Shown here: positions 43,953 through 53,129 of the stretch, piece by piece
Layout of the letters: each line of letters starts with the position of its first letter
Numbering within the stretch: position 1 is the first letter of the stretch
Origin: Mesorhizobium sp. B2-7-1
Lineage (GTDB): Bacteria > Pseudomonadota > Alphaproteobacteria > Rhizobiales > Rhizobiaceae
Direction: 5' to 3'
DNA length: 64,000 nt
Assembly (NCBI RefSeq): GCF_006440735.1
Contig: NZ_VFUA01000019.1
Span: 17,823-81,822 of the forward strand
Translations under genes and position numbers: made by a program
The notes under the pieces: model-generated
Told to the model about the DNA's origin: nothing
Database searches by the model: none
The model's input: only the letters and a program-made list of their open reading frames with translations

Positions 43953-45443
43953 GTGCACGGCGGCGTACATGATGCGGCTTTCGGTTGCCTCGGCGATGTC
44001 CATCTCCTCGACAACGCGTCCCTGCCGCGCAACGAGGATGCGGTCCGAGAGAGCGAGGATCTCGGGCAGATAGGACGAGATCACCACCACCGCCATGCCG
44101 CTGTCGGCAAGCTCGTTGATGAAGTTGTGGATCTCGACGATGGTGCCGACATCCACGCCGCGCGTCGGCTCGTCCAGGACGACCAGTTTCGGCTTCTGGA
44201 TCAGGGCTTTCGACAACACCACCTTCTGCTGGTTGCCGCCGGACAGCTCGATCACGCGCGCGTCGGCGTCGATCGCCTTTACGCCCAGCCGCTTGGTCCA
44301 GGCCGTGGCAAGCTTGCGTGCGTCGCTCGGCGTGACCACCGTCAGCGGATTGATGCCGGTCGCCAGCGCGCCGAGCTGGACGTTTGCGGCAATTGTCATC
44401 GTCTCGAAGAAGCCCTCGATCTTGCGGTCCTCGGTGACATAGACGATGCCGTCGCGCACCGCGGGGCGCGGCGTTCGGTAGCGGACCGGCCGGTCCTCGA
44501 AGCGCACCGTGCCGCCGTGAAAATAGTCCCGCTTCAAGACGCCGGCGACAATCTTCATCGTCTCCGTCCGTCCTGCGCCGACCAGGCCGAACATGCCGGT
44601 GACCTGACCCGCGAACACCGAGAAGGAGGTGTTGCGGACCGTGTTGCCCATAGAGAGGTTCTCGACGCTCAGGATCTTGTTGCCCATCGGCCGCGCCTTG
44701 CGCTGGTCGCCGGCGTAGAGCTCGCCGGACAGGCTTCGCCCGACCATCGCCTGCACGATGCGATCGCGGTCGAAATTGCGCGTGTCGTCGGTGACGACGA
44801 CCTTGGCGTCGCGCATCACGGTGATGCGGTCCGACAGGTAAAGCGCTTCCTCCAGCGCGTGGCTGATGAAGATGATCGCGATGCCCTGCTCCTTCAGCCG
44901 GCGGGCCAGGTTGAAGAAGTGGAATTTTTCTTCCGGCGTCAGCGTCGCCGTCGGCTCGTCGAAGATGATCAGCCGGGCATGGTGGTGCACGGCGCGGGCG
45001 ATCTCGACCATCTGCTTCTTGCCGGCGCCCAGGGTGGAAACCTGCGAGGTGGGATCGACGTAGAAATTAAGCGACAACAGATAGCGCTGCGCCTGGATGT
45101 TGAGGCCGCGCAGGCGGTTGAAGAGCTTTTCGTCGCCAAGATAGATGTTCTGCGCCACCGACATGGACGGAACCAGGTTGGTCTCCTGGAAGACCATGGC
45201 GACGCCGTGCGCCAGCGCGTCGGAGGGCGAGTTGAAAACCGTCGGCTTGCCGTCCAGGACCATCTCGCCCGAGGACGGCTGATAGACGCCGGCAAGCACC
45301 TTCATCAGCGTCGACTTACCGGCGCCGTTCTCGCCGAGGATGGCATGGATCTCGCCCGGACGGACGTCGAGGTTGACGTCCGAGATCGCGAGCACGCCGC
45401 GGAAGTCCTTGGACACCCCGCGCAATTGAACCAGTGAATTCAT
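43950..45443 (-). CDS. Sugar-type ABC transporter ATPase (two NBDs)
   Basis: A 497-residue RbsA/MglA-like protein. NBD1 has Walker A GENGAGKST, an imperfect signature (LGAGKKQM) and Walker B LIIFDEPTATL; NBD2 has the degenerate Walker A GLVGAGRTE, a good LSGGNQQK and Walker B LVVLDEPTRGVD. The start is the ATG overlapping the stop of the SMP-30-like gene (ATGA); the longer frame is a shadow. It is the last gene of a five-gene operon starting at 50685. Confidence 0.9.
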   Translation of the reverse strand: MNSLVQLRGVSKDFRGVLAISDVNLDVRPGEIHAILGENGAGKSTLMKVLAGVYQPSSGEMVLDGKPTVFNSPSDALAHGVAMVFQETNLVPSMSVAQNIYLGDEKLFNRLRGLNIQAQRYLLSLNFYVDPTSQVSTLGAGKKQMVEIARAVHHHARLIIFDEPTATLTPEEKFHFFNLARRLKEQGIAIIFISHALEEALYLSDRITVMRDAKVVVTDDTRNFDRDRIVQAMVGRSLSGELYAGDQRKARPMGNKILSVENLSMGNTVRNTSFSVFAGQVTGMFGLVGAGRTETMKIVAGVLKRDYFHGGTVRFEDRPVRYRTPRPAVRDGIVYVTEDRKIEGFFETMTIAANVQLGALATGINPLTVVTPSDARKLATAWTKRLGVKAIDADARVIELSGGNQQKVVLSKALIQKPKLVVLDEPTRGVDVGTIVEIHNFINELADSGMAVVVISSYLPEILALSDRILVARQGRVVEEMDIAEATESRIMYAAVH

Positions 45444-46534
45444 GCCGCCGTCTCGTCGTCGATTGCCACGATCTTGCCCGAGCCCTTGGCGCCGGCGATC
45501 AACCTGCCGCCTGCCTCGCAGAGCGACGTCACGCCATGGACATCGCCATCGGCGCGGCTCTGGTAGCTGCGCAGCATGGCCATGCGATCGTCGCATCGCA
45601 CCACCAGGCCGGTGGACCATGTCGGCGACCACGGCTTGAGCATGTTGAGCTTCTTGCGAGCGCCGCCCTGGATCGGTTCGAGAAAGCTCTTTCCGGTCGC
45701 CAGCGCCGGCGCGATCCAGTAGGCCGGCTCGATCGTGTCGACCATGCGGCGCCGGTATTCGTCCTCCTTGAGCACGAATTCGACCAGCGGATTGCGCGGC
45801 GCGAACATCGCCAGCCAAAAGCCGCCCGAAGCCGATGGCGTCATGCGGCCCGGATAGGCTGGCAGAGCCGCGAGCGCGACGCGGGGCTGCGAGCCGCCCG
45901 TCAGCGCAAGGACGCGATGCCGCCACGCTTCGGCGACGAAGATGTCCTTTCCCGAAAGCGCCAGCCCTGCAGCGAACTCCAGCCCGCCCAGAAGCCGTTC
46001 GGCGCGGCCGCTGCCGGTGTCGATCCGCCACACCGAGCCGCTCGCCGACTTGGTCATCAGGTCGCGCTTCCACTCGCTCGCCGCGTGGCGATCCGATCCG
46101 ACGGCGACGAACAATGTCGTTGGATCGGCGAAGGCCATGGCCGTCACGCAAGATGGGTTGAGGCCTTCGATGGCCAGCGGCCGCGAGGCGGCGCCGGGGC
46201 TTTCCAGGAGAATTCCGCGTCCTTCCACCGCGATCGCCAGGCTTTCGCCCAGGGCGGCGATGCTGGTCACCGGTCCCTCCATCGAACAACGTGCGCTCAG
46301 CTCAAATTGCGAGGCATCGCCGGCGGTCGACAGCGTCAGCAGATCGTTGCCGGAAGAGCAGAGCATGCCGTCATGCGCGGCCGTGAGATTGTCGACGCCG
46401 TCGAGCTGCATCAGCACCGGCATCGCATCCAGCTTGGCGTTCGGGCGCAGGGGCCCGTCCATCGGCGGCACGGTGCTGCCGGTGAGATCGAAGCCGCGAA
46501 AATTGGCCCAGGCTTTATAGATGGCGGCGATCAT
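45440..46534 (-). CDS. SMP-30/strictosidine-synthase-like beta-propeller with lost metal ligands
   Basis: A 364-residue protein that resembles the C-terminal half of the fused permease encoded next to it: GLALSGKDIFVAEAWRHRV against GVAMCADGQSFMFAESWTC, and GFWLAMFAPRNP against NYWLALLGMRGP. The three positions that hold metal in SMP-30 lactonases are changed: the GPED glutamate is Asp/Asn (GVDN), the ANG asparagine is Ala (FAAG), and the YPD aspartate is Gly (YPGR). It is therefore probably not an active lactonase. It overlaps both neighbours by ATGA. A binding or regulatory role is possible. Confidence 0.78.
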   Translation of the reverse strand: MIAAIYKAWANFRGFDLTGSTVPPMDGPLRPNAKLDAMPVLMQLDGVDNLTAAHDGMLCSSGNDLLTLSTAGDASQFELSARCSMEGPVTSIAALGESLAIAVEGRGILLESPGAASRPLAIEGLNPSCVTAMAFADPTTLFVAVGSDRHAASEWKRDLMTKSASGSVWRIDTGSGRAERLLGGLEFAAGLALSGKDIFVAEAWRHRVLALTGGSQPRVALAALPAYPGRMTPSASGGFWLAMFAPRNPLVEFVLKEDEYRRRMVDTIEPAYWIAPALATGKSFLEPIQGGARKKLNMLKPWSPTWSTGLVVRCDDRMAMLRSYQSRADGDVHGVTSLCEAGGRLIAGAKGSGKIVAIDDETAA

Positions 46535-48675
46535 GAGCGTGCGCCCCAATAGGCGTCCTGCGCGCACCAGTTCGGATCGGCATCGGGCAGGCGGTAGCGA
46601 CCGATGCGATTGTTGGAGACGCCGCCGAGATAGAGCCAGCCGCGATGCTCGCGCATCGAGGTGATCATGGGATGGTTGAGGCCGCCGAGGTCCCAGAGAT
46701 TGTCGAGGATCTCGCCCTTCTCGTTGAACTTCACCACGCAGCCGGTGTTGATGTTGGGATAGAGCCACTGGTCGGGCGCGACGCGACGGGCCATCCGCTT
46801 GCGGAAGCCTGGCATGCGCAGCGCCAGATCGAGCGCGGGTCCGCGCATGCCGAGCAGCGCCAGCCAGTAATTGCCGTCGGAAGACCGGTTGATGTTGTCC
46901 GGGTAGCCCGGAAGGTTGGAGATCACCTTCTCGACCTTGCCCTTCTTCGGACCGTCGAAATAGTAGCGGCTGATCGAGCAGGTCCAGCTCTCCGCGAACA
47001 TGAAGGATTGCCCGTCGGCGCACATGGCGACGCCGTTGGCGAACACCAGTTTCGGGATTTCCGTGTGCGTCTTGCCGGTGCGCGGATCGTAGCAGATGAT
47101 GCGGCCGCTGGCGCGGCTCTCGAGCGCGTCAGTCGCCCAGTCCTCCTGCTCGTAGCGAATGGTCGCCTCGCTGAAATAGATGCGGCCGTCCGGCGCGACA
47201 TCGACGTCGTCGGCCAGCCGAAGGCGCGAATCGTCCACCACCGAGAACCAGCTGCGGTTCGTCTCGTCGGTCAGCTTGGTGACCGTCTTGTCGGGCGCCA
47301 CCTGGAAAAGCCCCATGCCGCCGATGCAGACGAGCAGATTGCCGATCTTGTCGAAGGCCATGCCGAGCGGGTGGCCGCCGATATGCGCGAACACCTCGGA
47401 GCGCTTATGGTCGGGACCGAAGAAGCGCACGATGTCGCCGTGGCGCGTGCCGCAATAGAGATTGTCGTCGCGATCGAGGATGACGTCCTCCGGCCCTTCG
47501 ATCGCGCCGAGGCCGATGATCTCGACGGAGCGCAGCCGGTCGTTGAGCACATAGGGGGAGCCTGGCGCATCGACTTGCGGCGAAGGCGGCAACGACAGAT
47601 AGGCGGGCGAGACATAGACCTTGGCGAGGATGCGGTGGCGGTGCTTCTGCCAACGCATGTCGACGAAGACGGCGAGCAAAAGGATCGCGCCGAGGATCGT
47701 TGAATTTATCGGACCGCTGATGCCGAGATTGATCAGGCCGTTGGTCAGCATGAGCACGAGCAGGCTGCCGATGATTGCCTTGGCGACGGAGCCGCGGCCG
47801 CCACCGATGGCGGTGCCGCCGAGCACCGCGGCGGTCAGCGCCTGAACCTCCAGGCCGACGCCGGTGTCGGATCCCGTGCTGCCGAGCCGGGCCGCGAACA
47901 GGAAGCCGGCGAGCGCGCACATGGTGCTCGACGCGACATAGGTGAGGAACACCATGAAGCGCACGTCGATGCCGGCATTGAAGGCCGAGCGGCGCGCCCC
48001 GCCGACGGCCGTCAGCCGCCAGCCGGGCCGCATGCGCGACAGCACCAGATGCCAGGCGAGCGCGATGATCAGCGTGATCACCAGCGACACCGGAACTCCG
48101 AGCACCGTGCCTTCGCCGATGAACACCCACAGATCCGACATCGAGAACCCCGACATGATCGAGGTGGACATGCGCACGAAGACGATCTCGTAGAGCGAGC
48201 GAAAGATGATCAGACTGACCAGCGTCGTCAGGAAGGCGCGCAGCCGCAGATAGCCGATCAGCACGCCGTTGATGGCGCCGCAGATCATTCCCATGACGAG
48301 AATGCCAGCGAGAACCGCCGGCACCGGCAGCTCGTAGACATTCACGCCGATGAGCGAGAACAGTACGGCAAGCGAAAAGACCGAGGCCACCGAGAGGTCG
48401 ATGCCGCCCGAGATCATGACGACGGTGAGCGCCAGGACGACAAGCCCGAATTCGGCGAACTGGCGCGCCAGATCCGACAGGCTGGACAGCGAGAGGAAAT
48501 CGGGAATGATCGATCCCATCACCAGCACCGTCAGAGCCAGCGCGGTGAAAGGGATGGCGTTGTCGACCCATCGCTTGGACATGATCTCCCCGATCATTTG
48601 ATCGGGGAGATAGCGCGAGCGCAGTGACGCTAGGGTGTCGCTGGACATGATGCTGATTGACTTGCCCCGGCTCAC
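46531..48675 (-). CDS. ABC sugar-type permease fused to an SMP-30/gluconolactonase-like domain
   Basis: A 714-residue fusion. Residues about 40-350 are an RbsC-type permease (VMISGGIDLSVASV, LGGTAIGGGRGSV); after a basic MRWQKHRHR stretch, residues about 375-714 form an SMP-30/strictosidine-synthase-like beta-propeller with the metal-ligand positions kept (EGPED, FANGV, GYPDN). The basic stretch after the last helix predicts that the propeller is cytoplasmic, where it could act on a lactone as it enters. The GTG start overlaps the stop of the binding-protein gene; an in-frame ATG at 48648 is an alternative. Confidence 0.85.
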   Translation of the reverse strand: MSRGKSISIMSSDTLASLRSRYLPDQMIGEIMSKRWVDNAIPFTALALTVLVMGSIIPDFLSLSSLSDLARQFAEFGLVVLALTVVMISGGIDLSVASVFSLAVLFSLIGVNVYELPVPAVLAGILVMGMICGAINGVLIGYLRLRAFLTTLVSLIIFRSLYEIVFVRMSTSIMSGFSMSDLWVFIGEGTVLGVPVSLVITLIIALAWHLVLSRMRPGWRLTAVGGARRSAFNAGIDVRFMVFLTYVASSTMCALAGFLFAARLGSTGSDTGVGLEVQALTAAVLGGTAIGGGRGSVAKAIIGSLLVLMLTNGLINLGISGPINSTILGAILLLAVFVDMRWQKHRHRILAKVYVSPAYLSLPPSPQVDAPGSPYVLNDRLRSVEIIGLGAIEGPEDVILDRDDNLYCGTRHGDIVRFFGPDHKRSEVFAHIGGHPLGMAFDKIGNLLVCIGGMGLFQVAPDKTVTKLTDETNRSWFSVVDDSRLRLADDVDVAPDGRIYFSEATIRYEQEDWATDALESRASGRIICYDPRTGKTHTEIPKLVFANGVAMCADGQSFMFAESWTCSISRYYFDGPKKGKVEKVISNLPGYPDNINRSSDGNYWLALLGMRGPALDLALRMPGFRKRMARRVAPDQWLYPNINTGCVVKFNEKGEILDNLWDLGGLNHPMITSMREHRGWLYLGGVSNNRIGRYRLPDADPNWCAQDAYWGARS

Positions 48676-49676
48676 TTCAACTGGTCGAGCGACCAGCAGG
48701 TGCGCGGACCGATATTGTCCTTGGTCAGCAGCGTCAGCGGCGTGTAGTAGGAGGTCTTCGATTCACCGGCCTTGGCGGGCGACAGCAGCGTCTGGACGAT
48801 CTGCTGGTTGATCGCGTTGCCCTGCAGCGGCACGTCATAGCTGATGATCAGGTCCAGCAGCCCCTTCTGGATGTTGTCGCAACCGATCTGGTTGCCGCCG
48901 CCCGAGGTCACGACATAGACGTCGTTGGCCTTGCCCGCCGCCTGGATCGCAGCGCCCGCGCCGACATCCTGGTTATCCCAGTTGCCGACCACGCCGCAGA
49001 GGTCTGGATGCTGCTGGAGCACCGTTTCCATGATGGCGCGCGCCTTGGCCGGATCATACTGGGCGGCCTGCTCGGACACGATCTTGATAGCCGGGTCCTT
49101 GGCGAAGGTCTGCTTGTAGGCATAGAGCTCGTAGAGATCCGACGCTGCCGTGGGCTGGCCGCGGATGATCGCGATCTTGCCGGACTTGCCCGATCCCGTG
49201 CCGCACTGCTTCACCAGCGCGTTCGCCTCGATATAGCCGACGCGCGACCAATCGGCGCCGATATAGGCGTCGGTCGGCACGACCGATTCCAGATTTAGCT
49301 GGACCACCTTGATGCCGGCGTCCATCGCGCGCTTCAGCAGGCGCGCATAGGACTGGACGTCCGGATTGTGGGCGATGATCAGGTCGGGCTTCTCGGCGAT
49401 CAGCGCCGTCAGCGCGCGCGTGCCGGCATCCGTGCTCCAGTTCGGGTCGCGGATCTCGAGCGTGTAGCCGAGGTCGGCCGCCTGCTTGCGCATGATCGCC
49501 GCCCAGCCTTCCGTCAGGTCGAAGCCCATGGCCAGCGGAATGAAGACGACGCGCTTGCCCTTGAGACCGTCATAGAACGGATTGCGCGACGGATTGTCGA
49601 GGCCGTCATCGGCGTGAGCGGCCCCGACCAGCCCGAGCGCCATGAGCCCGGCCGCCAGGATACTTCTGAATTTCAT
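48672..49676 (-). CDS. Sugar-type ABC substrate-binding protein
   Basis: A 334-residue RbsB-like periplasmic protein with a signal peptide (MKFRS, hydrophobic core, cleavage after GAAHA). The lobe-1 segment RALTALIAEKPDLIIAHNPDVQSYARLLKRAMDAGIKVVQLN and the hinge-region VVGNWDNQDVGAGAA fit the family. GGAGG precedes the ATG. It lies between two permease genes of the 50685-43950 operon. The presence of two lactonase-like proteins beside it points to a sugar, sugar acid or lactone ligand. Confidence 0.88.
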   Translation of the reverse strand: MKFRSILAAGLMALGLVGAAHADDGLDNPSRNPFYDGLKGKRVVFIPLAMGFDLTEGWAAIMRKQAADLGYTLEIRDPNWSTDAGTRALTALIAEKPDLIIAHNPDVQSYARLLKRAMDAGIKVVQLNLESVVPTDAYIGADWSRVGYIEANALVKQCGTGSGKSGKIAIIRGQPTAASDLYELYAYKQTFAKDPAIKIVSEQAAQYDPAKARAIMETVLQQHPDLCGVVGNWDNQDVGAGAAIQAAGKANDVYVVTSGGGNQIGCDNIQKGLLDLIISYDVPLQGNAINQQIVQTLLSPAKAGESKTSYYTPLTLLTKDNIGPRTCWSLDQLK

Positions 49677-49707
49677 GGTTTCCTCCCGTTGAGATTGCAA
49701 GCTCTGT

Positions 49708-50685
49708 TCAGATGTCGCCCTGGCTCTGTTGCGAAGTCTGCTCGTCCCTCGGGTTGATGAAGCTATCGACGGTGATGGCGAGCAGCAGGATCAGGCTCTT
49801 GATGAGGTTCTGCGTCGTGTAGGTGATGTCGAGGATGGTCATGCCGTTGAGGAGCACGCCGACCAGCAGCGTTCCGACCAGCACGTTGCGCACGCTGCCG
49901 CGGCCGCCGCTGAGGCTGATGCCGCCGAGCACGACGACCAGCAGCACGTCATAGATCATCGTCGAGTTGTAGACGCGGGTGCTCATCCCTGAGACGGCAG
50001 CGGCCATCACCACGCCGGCGAGGAAGGCGATCAGGGCGCTGATCACATATTGCGCCACGATCAATGGGCGCAGCGGCAGACCGGTGATGCGCGCGGCGAG
50101 CGCGTTGTCGCCGGCGGCATAGACGAAGCGGCCGAAGCGCGTGCGCATCAGCACGAGCGCGACCAGCGCGGCCAGCACCGCGAAGGCGACGATAGGCATC
50201 GGAAGGCCGAGAAAGGCCCCTTGCCCGAGGGCATCGAACCACGCGACGCCGGCGGGCGAATTCTGGACGTCGATCTGGAACAGGAAAGCTCGTCCCGAGC
50301 CGTACATCACGAGGCCCATCGCCAGCGTCGTGAAGATGGCGGGTATGTCGGCGTAGGCGATCAGGATGCCGCTGGCCAGGCCGATCGCCAGCGCCAGCAG
50401 GGCGCCGTAGACCAGGGCCGTGTCGAAGGGCGTGCCGGCCTGCGCCATCGAAAGCACCCAGGACAGCGACACCACCATGGTCGCCACCATGGCAAGGTCG
50501 ATGCCGCGGCCGATGACGACCAGCCCCATGCCGAGGCCCAATATGCCGAGGATGGAGACGCTGCGTACCAGTGCGATCAAATTTCCGGCGGTCAGGAAAT
50601 TGTTCAGCGTGGCGGCAAAGACCACGAACAGCGCGACGGCGAGCGCGAACACCACGCCCTCCTGCGACAACCGCGCCTTGGCCAT
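49708..50685 (-). CDS. ABC transporter permease, ribose/sugar type
   Basis: A 325-residue RbsC-class permease of normal length with VVIGRGIDLAMVATM, VYAAGDNALAARITG and VVVLGGISLSGGRGSVRNVLVG. It pairs with the fused permease at 46531. GGGAGG precedes the ATG. It is the first gene of the operon; upstream is a 336-bp divergent region shared with the metallo-hydrolase gene. Confidence 0.9.
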   Translation of the reverse strand: MAKARLSQEGVVFALAVALFVVFAATLNNFLTAGNLIALVRSVSILGILGLGMGLVVIGRGIDLAMVATMVVSLSWVLSMAQAGTPFDTALVYGALLALAIGLASGILIAYADIPAIFTTLAMGLVMYGSGRAFLFQIDVQNSPAGVAWFDALGQGAFLGLPMPIVAFAVLAALVALVLMRTRFGRFVYAAGDNALAARITGLPLRPLIVAQYVISALIAFLAGVVMAAAVSGMSTRVYNSTMIYDVLLVVVLGGISLSGGRGSVRNVLVGTLLVGVLLNGMTILDITYTTQNLIKSLILLLAITVDSFINPRDEQTSQQSQGDI

Positions 50686-51021
50686 TGCGCCACCTCCCGA
50701 ACCAGGCCTTTCGGCCCGGTCGCGAACCCCCTTCGCGACCTGCTTTTCCTCCGGGCGACCATCCCCTTTTTGGGTGGCTCAAGACATATCCGCTCAGAGA
50801 ATATCAGTTATGTTTCATGTCGGATCGGGCATAGCGCGCGGCATTGGGTGGAGCTTTGGGAGCAGAAGGCCGGACGCGTTCGGCAAGGCTTGCCATGCGA
50901 TAAGCGCCATAGCTGTTATCCGGATTCCGCACAGCCTCGTCGCTTCACTCCGCCTTGCCAATCACGCAAAACTGCAGACCGACAGACGGGGGCGCTAAGG
51001 CGCCCCTTACACCGGGAGGAA
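50686..51021. promoter_or_regulatory. Divergent intergenic region
   Basis: This 336-bp gap separates the ABC operon (-) from the metallo-hydrolase gene (+), so it should hold two promoters. It contains CATAGCTGTTAT at 50908-50919, exactly repeated at 53486-53497 upstream of the Liv-type operon. No coding sequence of its own is convincing. Confidence 0.5.
50908..50919. promoter_or_regulatory. 12-bp motif CATAGCTGTTAT, copy 1
   Basis: An imperfect dyad (ATA-N-C-N-G-N-TAT) 102 bp before the metallo-hydrolase start. An identical 12-mer occurs at 53486-53497, upstream of the LivH-type gene. The shared motif suggests one regulator for both units. Confidence 0.4.
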
Positions 51022-51897
51022 ATGATGACGGAAGAGCCGCGCAAACAGACGCCGGGGGTCTACAGACGCCGAGTGGGCGATGCCATGATCACCGTCATCA
51101 ATGACGGTTTCCTCGATATCAGCGTGGCCATTCTGCGCGGAACGGAGCGCGGCGACATGGAGGGCCTGATGCGCGAGCAGTTCCGCCATACGGAGCCGCG
51201 CCTGACGGTCAATGCCTTCGTCATCGAGACCGGCAAGAACACCGTCCTGGTCGATGCCGGCGGCGGATCGACCACGGTCTATTCCATGGGGCTGCTGCCG
51301 CAGAATCTCGAGGCCGCCGGTTTCAAGCCCGCGGACTTCGATACCGTTCTGCTCACGCATATCCATCCCGACCATTCGAGCGGCCTCATCGACACGGCCG
51401 GCAAGCCGCTCTTCCCGCGTGCCGAGATCATCGTGCACGAGGACGATCTCGACTTCTGGTCCGATCCGGAAAAGCGCGGAAAGTCGGCGGCGGCCGTGCC
51501 CTATACCGGCTCGGCGGATGCCTTGCTGACGACATATCGGGGCCGCTTCCGCCCGACGAATGGCGGGGACGTGGTGCCGGGCATCAGGCAGCTGCCGCTG
51601 CCTGGACATACGCCCGGCCATAGCGGCTATCAGCTCGACTCGGCCGGCGAGACGCTGGTGATGTGGGGCGACACGGTGCATGTGCCGGAGATCCAGATTC
51701 CGCGGCCGCAGGTCACCAGCGAGTTCGACGTCGACGAAGCGCTGGCGCATGAAAACCGGTGCAAGATCTTCGAGCATGTCGCCAACGAGCGGCTGCTCGT
51801 CACCGGCGGGCACCTGCACCTTCCCGGCTTCGCGCATCTGGTGAAGGCTGGCGCGGGCTACCGGCTGGTGCCGGAAGCCTGGCTGGTTCAGCTTTAG
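51022..51897 (+). CDS. Metallo-beta-lactamase-fold hydrolase
   Basis: A 291-residue MBL-fold protein. The di-metal motif HIHPDH is at about residues 112-117; later ligands are in PGHTPGHSGY and the Asp of MWGDTVHV, with a C-terminal GGHLHLPGF. There is no signal peptide. The ATG has GGGAGG just upstream, with a second ATG immediately after. The family covers lactonases, glyoxalase-II-like thioesterases and esterases. Its promoter region shares a 12-bp motif with the Liv-type operon at 53724, with which it may be co-regulated. Confidence 0.87.
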   Translation: MMTEEPRKQTPGVYRRRVGDAMITVINDGFLDISVAILRGTERGDMEGLMREQFRHTEPRLTVNAFVIETGKNTVLVDAGGGSTTVYSMGLLPQNLEAAGFKPADFDTVLLTHIHPDHSSGLIDTAGKPLFPRAEIIVHEDDLDFWSDPEKRGKSAAAVPYTGSADALLTTYRGRFRPTNGGDVVPGIRQLPLPGHTPGHSGYQLDSAGETLVMWGDTVHVPEIQIPRPQVTSEFDVDEALAHENRCKIFEHVANERLLVTGGHLHLPGFAHLVKAGAGYRLVPEAWLVQL

Positions 51898-51898
51898 A

Positions 51899-51950
51899 AA
51901 ACGGACACGGAAAAATGGGGCCGGCCCGATAGGACCGGCCCCGATCCGTT
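51899..51950. terminator. Nested hairpin between convergent genes
   Basis: An inner stem of GGGGCCGG and CCGGCCCC (51917-51942), extendable past one mismatch, lies inside outer arms AACGGA and TCCGTT. It stands between the ends of the metallo-hydrolase gene (+) and the binding-protein gene (-), a typical place for a bidirectional terminator. Confidence 0.65.
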
Positions 51951-51962
51951 TCGCGAGAACTA

Positions 51963-53129
51963 TCAGTCGGTCACTTCGACCCAGGTCTTGCTCTTTGCGT
52001 CGTATTTGACCAACGTCACCTGCTCGGCGGTGATGGTGATGTGGCTTTGCTCGGTGAAGCCGATGGTGCCGGTCATGCCCTTGAAGCCCTGGACCGCGTT
52101 GAAGCCTTTCTGCAGGTCTTCCGGCTTCGTCGACTTCACGTCCTTGATGACCTGCGCCAGCATCTTGATGCTGTCATAGGCGCCGGCCGAGAACGGCGTG
52201 GCATCGACGTTGAACTTCTTCTTGTAGGCGTCCTTGAACGCCAAAAGTTCCGGACCCGGATGCAGCTCTGTCGTCAGCATCGCGGTGATGGTCCCGTCGG
52301 CAAGGTCGCCGGCCAGCTTCGAGTAGGTGTCGTCGGCATTGGTTTCGTCATTGCCGTAGACGATGGCGTCATAACCGATCGAATGCAGGTCCTGCACGAA
52401 GGCGGCCTGATCCTGCGGCGTCAGCCAGACGTCGACGCATTTGATGCCCGCCGCCTTGATGGCGTTGACCTCCGGCATCAGGCCGGCGGTCGCACCCGTC
52501 GACCAGTTCTCGGTGATCGCGTGATCCATAGCGATCTTCTTGCCGGCCTTGTCATAGGCAAGCTGGATGCCGAACAGACCGCCCTGCCCATAGGTGGATG
52601 GATCATGCAGCACCGCAAGGCCGTCGGGGCAGTGCTTGAGCGCATGCTGGCCGATCTTCTCGCCCCAGGCGAAGGTGTTGAGGCCGAAGTCGAAGACCCA
52701 CGGATTGGGCGGGCTGGTCGGACCGTCCGGATTGACGGTCAGGCCGCCATCGTCGACGACACCGATGGTCGGGAACTTGTGGCGCTGCGCCAGTTGCGCC
52801 GTGACCGGGCCCGTATCCGGCGAACCGGCAATGGCGATCGCGCCCTGCGACATCAGCTTTTCATAGAGCTGGCCGGACAGCGTGGCCGACGCATTGTCGT
52901 TATGCGGGTCGAGCTTGAAGGTGTGGCCATCGACACCGCCGACGGCGTTGACCTCATCGACCGCCATCTGCGAGCCGTTCACGGTGGCGACGCCGGTCGA
53001 ACCATAGGCGCCGGTCGTTCCCGCGATCAGGCCGATGAGATATTCATCCGCGGCGCCGGCTTGAACGCCGAGCCCCCAGAACGCCGTCGTGGCCAGCAAC
53101 ATCGCGGAAGTCGTCGCGAGTTTTCTCAT
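51963..53129 (-). CDS. Branched-chain amino acid/amide-type ABC substrate-binding protein
   Basis: A 388-residue Peripla_BP_6 protein with a signal peptide ending near GVQAGAA, then EYLIGLIAGTTGAYGSTG. NVDATPFSAGAYDSIKMLAQVI and the C-terminal VTLVKYDAKSKTWVEV are family-typical. ATG 53129 has GGAGG 10 bp upstream. It is divergent from the LivH-type permease gene across a 594-bp region and is the probable receptor of the importer at 53724-57195. Confidence 0.88.
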   Translation of the reverse strand: MRKLATTSAMLLATTAFWGLGVQAGAADEYLIGLIAGTTGAYGSTGVATVNGSQMAVDEVNAVGGVDGHTFKLDPHNDNASATLSGQLYEKLMSQGAIAIAGSPDTGPVTAQLAQRHKFPTIGVVDDGGLTVNPDGPTSPPNPWVFDFGLNTFAWGEKIGQHALKHCPDGLAVLHDPSTYGQGGLFGIQLAYDKAGKKIAMDHAITENWSTGATAGLMPEVNAIKAAGIKCVDVWLTPQDQAAFVQDLHSIGYDAIVYGNDETNADDTYSKLAGDLADGTITAMLTTELHPGPELLAFKDAYKKKFNVDATPFSAGAYDSIKMLAQVIKDVKSTKPEDLQKGFNAVQGFKGMTGTIGFTEQSHITITAEQVTLVKYDAKSKTWVEVTD

